From the NCBI GenBank assembly GCA_963070105.1, contig OY718804.1:5975317-6039316 (forward strand): DNA of 64,000 nt. Reading direction: 5' to 3'. Below the pieces are notes generated by a model. The model made no database searches, was not told the origin of the DNA, and saw only the letters and a list, made by a program, of their open reading frames with translations. Positions 60,101 to 64,000 of this stretch are shown here, piece after piece. The stretch is from Litomosoides sigmodontis. Its lineage: Eukaryota; Nematoda; Chromadorea; Rhabditida; Onchocercidae. A program made the translations under genes and the position numbers. Each line of letters starts with the position of its first letter. The stretch's first letter is position 1.

Positions 60101-61481
60101 ATTTGAGCCGAAAATGCAACTGATAAGGCGGGTCTGAAAAGATTATTTACGAAATACTATACGGAAAAGAAAAAAATGTCTTTATTGAAAATGCAAAGAT
60201 ACTGAAATTCCAAGTAGAAATTCTAAAATTCAATATCTTTCAATGATACATCACACGACTAAAATCAAAAAATTGTCGGATAGGTTGACGACAGGTGGCA
60301 CTGTTCGTAGATAAAAGGCAACATTTACAGAATTTGATTGTTCCTTTTGTTAATTGAAACTTACAAAATAATTGTTTCCTAATCGATTTTGTAGGATCAA
60401 GCCATTTCTGAAACAGTGGAAACATTGAGCTCACTTATTAAAGGCAGTTAAATTGTTCCACAATAAAAACTAAGGAAAGAAAACGACGGTGAGGACTTTT
60501 CCAATTTGAGATAGCTTTTCATCTTTAATTCAACTCATACCTTAACTCCTGTCTGGCTTGTTTCGAGAGCAGACACGTACTGCAATCCGAAGTAATCCTT
60601 CTCCACCAATTCAAGATGATCAAATACCATGTTGAGTAGCATCTGTCCCTTTGCATGGCGCTACAATTCATTTAATTGCTGCATTGAATTAATTACTAAT
60701 TTGAATCACTGCCAAAGCGACTATTCAGTGTGACAACTGCTAGGTTAAACCGCTTGTCACCAAGTTATCCTTATTTTTTATCCGAACACTGCGACTGGTA
60801 AGTTAAGTAAAAGAGAGCTGTGTGGTTAAGACTTTGAAGAGAGCAATGTGAAGGGTGTGGACGGTACCGCTTTCTCTAACATTATTTTACTGAAAATATT
60901 CATAATTAAGCAAGCGTCTGCTAGCATCTGCGGTGCAAAAAAATGAATTTTCCATTCAACATTTTTCAGCAAAAAAGCATTTTGCTTTTCTTGCTTGCTA
61001 GCAATTTTTTATACATTTATGAAATAATTTAATATTTAATGGACGAATAAACCGATATGCATTCTTTTTTATGCTTTATAAATTATGCAGAAATAAATTT
61101 TTTAAGAGTTAATTCCTGAACTTTATTAAAATTTGACATTTTCTTTCTAAAACAAAGCGAATGAACTTCCTCAGCAAATTGTGCTTGAGAATAAGGCCTG
61201 ATATTCAGAGGAGAAAAGTTCAAACAGTCTTGCTACACTGTGCGTCGTCTCTGAATTTCATTTACGTTTTATTCCCTTAAAGTCTTTTCCACAGAAAGCT
61301 ATGAGAGGGAACGGGCAAAAGTGGAAGTGAAGGTAAAACAAACTTCAATTTCGAATCTTCGTTCGGTGTTGTCAAGGAATGTAACGGTGCAGGAAATCGT
61401 ACGGACCGGGAATGTTAAGCTCTGCGGGTTCAGTCCTTCTGATTCCCGAACGCTGTAGCTACCCGAACCGAACTTGATCAT
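42184..61481 (-). CDS. ptp-1: FERM-PDZ protein tyrosine phosphatase (PTPN3/PTPN4 type)
   Basis: Exons in gene order: 61344-61481 (start [11 protein letters not shown]), 60541-60660, 60365-60407, 60058-60133, 59753-59850, 59377-59585, 59040-59201, 58571-58731, probable linker 54311-54652, 46741-46966, 45691-45962, 45341-45416, 44954-45133, 44685-44802, 44443-44600, 43986-44141, 43483-43758, 43235-43333, 42890-43075 and 42184-42276. All phases agree: 1062 aa with the linker, 948 without. Residues 30-330 are FERM ([47 protein letters not shown]). A low-complexity S/N-rich linker follows. Residues 650-740 are PDZ ([24 protein letters not shown]). Residues 800-1050 are the phosphatase ([14 protein letters not shown] at 952-954, [10 protein letters not shown] with C986). 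The tiny last exon ([17 protein letters not shown]) completes the fold. The family dephosphorylates membrane-cytoskeletal targets. Introns of 7.3 and 3.9 kb flank the linker exon. The donor at 46740 (GTCTGT) is weak. Confidence 0.92.
43899..43922. repeat. (GA)n microsatellite in ptp-1 intron
   Basis: GA run between ptp-1 exons 43483-43758 and 43986-44141. On the transcript strand it is a CU-rich tract. Confidence 0.9.
49089..49133. repeat. (AC)n microsatellite
   Basis: AC run with two G interruptions inside the large ptp-1 intron. Confidence 0.95.
49323..49348. repeat. (GA)n microsatellite
   Basis: Thirteen GA units in the large ptp-1 intron. A shorter GA run follows at 49933-49948. Confidence 0.95.
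51072..51105. repeat. (GATA)n joined to (GA)n
   Basis: About five GATA units run directly into a GA run in the large ptp-1 intron. Confidence 0.93.
52596..52633. repeat. 38-base near-perfect inverted repeat (hairpin)
   Basis: The arm CGTGATTATAAC at 52596-52607 pairs perfectly with GTTATAATCACG at 52622-52633. After one A/C mismatch, CATTT pairs with AAATG across a TG turn, giving a 17 bp stem. It lies within the large ptp-1 intron. Confidence 0.9.
54154..54652 (-). CDS. ptp-1 S/T-rich linker exon that stays open into a transmembrane segment; possible alternative last exon
   Basis: After an acceptor (TACTGTAG) at 54653, the frame continues from FERM exon 58571-58731 in the correct phase (AG then C). 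It starts [13 protein letters not shown], then about 90 residues rich in S, T, N and D. At 54311 a possible donor (AAAG then GTTCTG) would splice in phase to exon 46741-46966. If that donor is not used, the frame stays open 51 more codons through a strongly hydrophobic stretch ([19 protein letters not shown]) flanked by polar and basic residues, and stops at 54154-54156. This would give a 501 aa FERM protein with one C-terminal membrane span and no phosphatase. FRMD3 and FRMD5 have a comparable layout. Which form is made cannot be told from the sequence. Confidence 0.6.
56211..56228. repeat. 18 bp perfect palindrome
   Basis: AATTTTACCGGTAAAATT reads the same on both strands. It lies in the ptp-1 intron between the linker exon and the FERM exons. 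It may be chance. Confidence 0.9.
58090..58115. repeat. (GA)n tract in ptp-1 intron
   Basis: Imperfect GA run about 450 bases downstream (in transcript order) of the last FERM exon. Confidence 0.9.
58843..58861. repeat. (CT)n tract in ptp-1 intron
   Basis: CT run in the short intron between exons 58571-58731 and 59040-59201. On the transcript it is a GA run, opposite in orientation to the tracts in the large introns. Confidence 0.9.
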
Positions 61482-62954
61482 TCCCTCCTCATTGCTGTAA
61501 TAAGCAATTTACATTTGAAAATGAATGGAAATTCGCGGATATATGAACAAAGACACATAAATTGTCCTCTCAATGCGTCACCTGTGAAAAATCCTAAAAT
61601 CCGAAAAAAAACAACGCTGTTGTCCGACGAAAATATTGAAAAACTTTTTCCTCGGAATTACAAAAATATTTCCAAAACGGCGCATTAAAGTGCAAAATAA
61701 TTGAATAGCCATCTCTTTACGATGAAAATTATTCTAACTATTACACTTAAAACATATCAGAATAGTTTTGATGTTGAAGTTTAAACACTTTTAAACTTAA
61801 AGAAATATGATTCGTCCGAAGTTACGCTTCCTCTCCCAGTTAAAATTTCTGAAATATTTCTGGAAATTTATGATAAAGCAGTAAGAGCAATGATTGATGG
61901 TCGTTGCATGCATTTCAATTTTCAACGGAAAAATATGGATGAAAAAGAGAGTAATTGAACTTATGCTAACCAATCACCAAAGCTGTGAGCATACCGCACC
62001 AAATAGCCTTCCTAATTTAATTATCAAAGATTGACAGGAAATTTTCCTCTCATGAAATATTTCACTTTTTCTTTTTTTCTACAACGAACACTGAACGTTT
62101 TCCAAAATTGGAATTTTTCAAAAAACTCAAACGGAAAATGAAAAGAGAGGAATGAGCAAAAGAACAATGCATTAATTTTTTTAAGGAAAAATAAGTGAAA
62201 AGATAACTGCAATCGAATTTCACTTTGTGATTTCAATTAAAAGAGAAAAGGAGAGGGGATTCAAAGACTTAATTAAATCTCACCACAAATGGCCAGGAGA
62301 AAGAATTAAACCCAAAAGAGAAACATAATTAAGCGTACAAATATACAACAAAAGTTGACATTTGTCATTTCTAACAATAAAAAAAAGTTTCGTTCATTCT
62401 ATCTTCAATCCATCCTTATTATTTTGTAATTTTATTTTTGCTTTACTCTAAATTTATTGCATTCCAAGTTTTCTCATTTCTTTAACAGTCGTCAATTCTC
62501 AAAAAAAAACGGATCTTTTATTGGTTAACTAAATTTTGGAAATTTATAAAATGGAAATGATGATGTCCGAAGCAATCAAATGTCATATAACAATTATATA
62601 CAAATTGAGAAACGTGTCCCAACTGTACACTCTCTTTTCTTTATCCGACAAATTTCTTCAGCTCGATTTTTCGAAAAAAAAAGGAAATGAAAGGAAAAGC
62701 AATGAATGTAAAAGATTTCTTAAAAACAAATTTCATTATTAAAAGTTACGTGGAAGATAAGAGAAAGTTAACAAACATCACATTGTGAGCGTTGGAGAAA
62801 GAAAGGAAGGAACGAATGGATCGATGTCGTACGACAGTTTTACATTAATCGAAATTAGCAGTGTGAAAGAAAGGGATTAGAAGTAGCCAATCTGCAAAAG
62901 TAGCCACTCTTCAAAAGGCTAGTTCAGAGAAAAGTACGCAAAAGCTTCATAGCA

Positions 62955-62980
62955 TTAATTAATTAATTAATTAATTAATT
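62955..62980. repeat. (AATT)n repeat
   Basis: About six AATT units in the ptp-1 5' flank. Confidence 0.93.
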
Positions 62981-63216
62981 GGGAAAAACAATAGAAGAAG
63001 GTGAACAACTGCTTAAGCGCACTATTACAGCTCTTTCGCCTTCCCTTCACTGAATCAGTTGCAGTTCGCTGACAGTAATAATTAGTACAACTTTTGGAGA
63101 AGGCGGAAGAAAGAAAGGATAGGAAATGAATTGCGTCTGAGAGAACGAGACGGACGAGGAGGGAGTGACTGTTTTGATAAGTTTCTGCGTCATTCAAGGA
63201 AAAAGAAGGTAAGTTC

Positions 63217-63239
63217 AGTAGTAGTAGTAGTAGTAGTAG
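63217..63239. repeat. (AGT)n trinucleotide repeat
   Basis: About seven AGT units, followed by a short GGTGGC-type run, in the ptp-1 5' flank. Confidence 0.93.
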
Positions 63240-64000
63240 CGGTGGCGGTGGTACACTGCTAGGATGGATGACCTTTGGAAAGTGAGAGGAGGAACTGTTG
63301 CTATTGGCGATGGAATGGTGCAATAGATGATCAAGTGGAACGAAATTAGCAAAGCAACGTCGCGCTACGGAGAAAATGGATGAAGGAGGAATGAGTGGGC
63401 ACGGGTGGGTGACGATATCCACGAGCAGACGAGGATCTCAGCGCCAGCACTCAACCTGTGACGCCTTAAATAAAATCGATCAGAGATGGGTTTACTGCGA
63501 GTGTCCGACTGAAATTATTTTGCATAAATGTATGATTAATAAGCATACCAGCTGGTTTGCTTACTATCGACAGCTGTATCGCATTACAACAACGAGTGCG
63601 GACGATAATGATAATAACAGTGATGTAAGCGTATGTGTGGGCGGTTGCTTTGACCAAAGAGGGTCAGTAACGGATATTTGCCGTAACAAATACCATCTTT
63701 TTTCCCCTCACACTATCCATCACATTTGCTTCCGTATCGATGAAAATCTGATCAACTAGCGGTATCATTCATTATCGTGATGAAGCTTATGGCTACTATG
63801 ACATCAATGAATAGCCCAGGAAGAACAACCGCACAACTTCGCTTTCAAATGGTTTTTTCCTCATAAAGAACAAAAAGGTGGCGTTAATATGCGAGAGATT
63901 ATCAGAATAAATATCGATCGTAATGTGAAATGAAATGATAAAAATAAAGAGAACAGTGCGCTGAAGTGGTATAATTAATTTACTAACTCTCTCGACAATA

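Larger units (their letters stand above)
61482..64000. other. 5' flank of ptp-1
   Basis: The exon holding the ptp-1 ATG seems to begin at 61494 after a TTACAG acceptor, so an upstream non-coding exon or trans-splicing is likely. The remaining 2.5 kb to the window edge contains no recognisable gene. The 151-codon minus-strand frame at 62967-63422 is built on a simple repeat and is not supported. Confidence 0.5.

Noticed and set aside
62967..63422. 151-codon minus-strand open frame in the ptp-1 5' flank
   Set aside because: Its core is an AGT/GGT simple repeat read as polyleucine and polyproline, with no domain and no splice context.

Overview
The window is nuclear DNA of a nematode. It is AT-rich, its genes are split into many small exons joined by GT-AG introns, and every gene I could identify has its closest recognisable relative among C. 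elegans or general metazoan families. Intron sizes (about 55 bp to several kb) and wide AT-rich spacers would suit a filarial or other spirurid nematode, but the species is an inference. I see no bacterial, viral or intact transposon gene, no tRNA or rRNA gene, and no CRISPR array.

Layout from left to right: the 5' half of a p70 S6 kinase gene (rsks-1, minus strand, cut by the left edge, 1-2709); a 4.8 kb divergent spacer with microsatellites; a MOSPD2-type CRAL-TRIO/MSP tail-anchored protein (plus, 7551-12522); an RSRC2/SMAP-domain nuclear protein (minus, 13113-14817), convergent with MOSPD2; methionine sulfoxide reductase B (plus, 15962-16607), divergent from the RSRC2-like gene; a 7 kb stretch in which I find no gene; a fukutin-like glycosyl-phosphotransferase (plus, 23746-26054); Abl interactor abi-1 (plus, 28092-30650); the autophagy kinase unc-51/ATG1 (plus, 34392-40736); and, convergent with it, a very large FERM-PDZ-tyrosine phosphatase gene of the PTPN3/PTPN4 type (ptp-1, minus, 42184-61481) whose two largest introns hold many microsatellites. 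The last 2.5 kb is ptp-1 5' flank.

I rebuilt the eight genes exon by exon. Summed coding lengths are multiples of three with consistent phases: about 527 aa for MOSPD2, 291 for RSRC2-like, 136 for MsrB, 391 for fukutin-like, 408 for ABI-1, 902 for UNC-51 and 1062 (or 948 without one linker exon) for PTP-1. Only the third coding exon of rsks-1 remains ambiguous.

Two genes belong to one nutrient axis: S6 kinase is a TOR effector and UNC-51/ATG1 is the TOR-opposed autophagy kinase. ABI-1 (WAVE complex) and UNC-51 also both act in axon growth. Their proximity may be chance.

I found no undescribed multi-gene system. The observations most worth checking are (1) an S/T-rich linker exon of ptp-1 that stays open past a possible splice donor into a hydrophobic segment, predicting a membrane-anchored FERM-only isoform, and (2) a partial duplication of an unc-51 exon inside the preceding intron.
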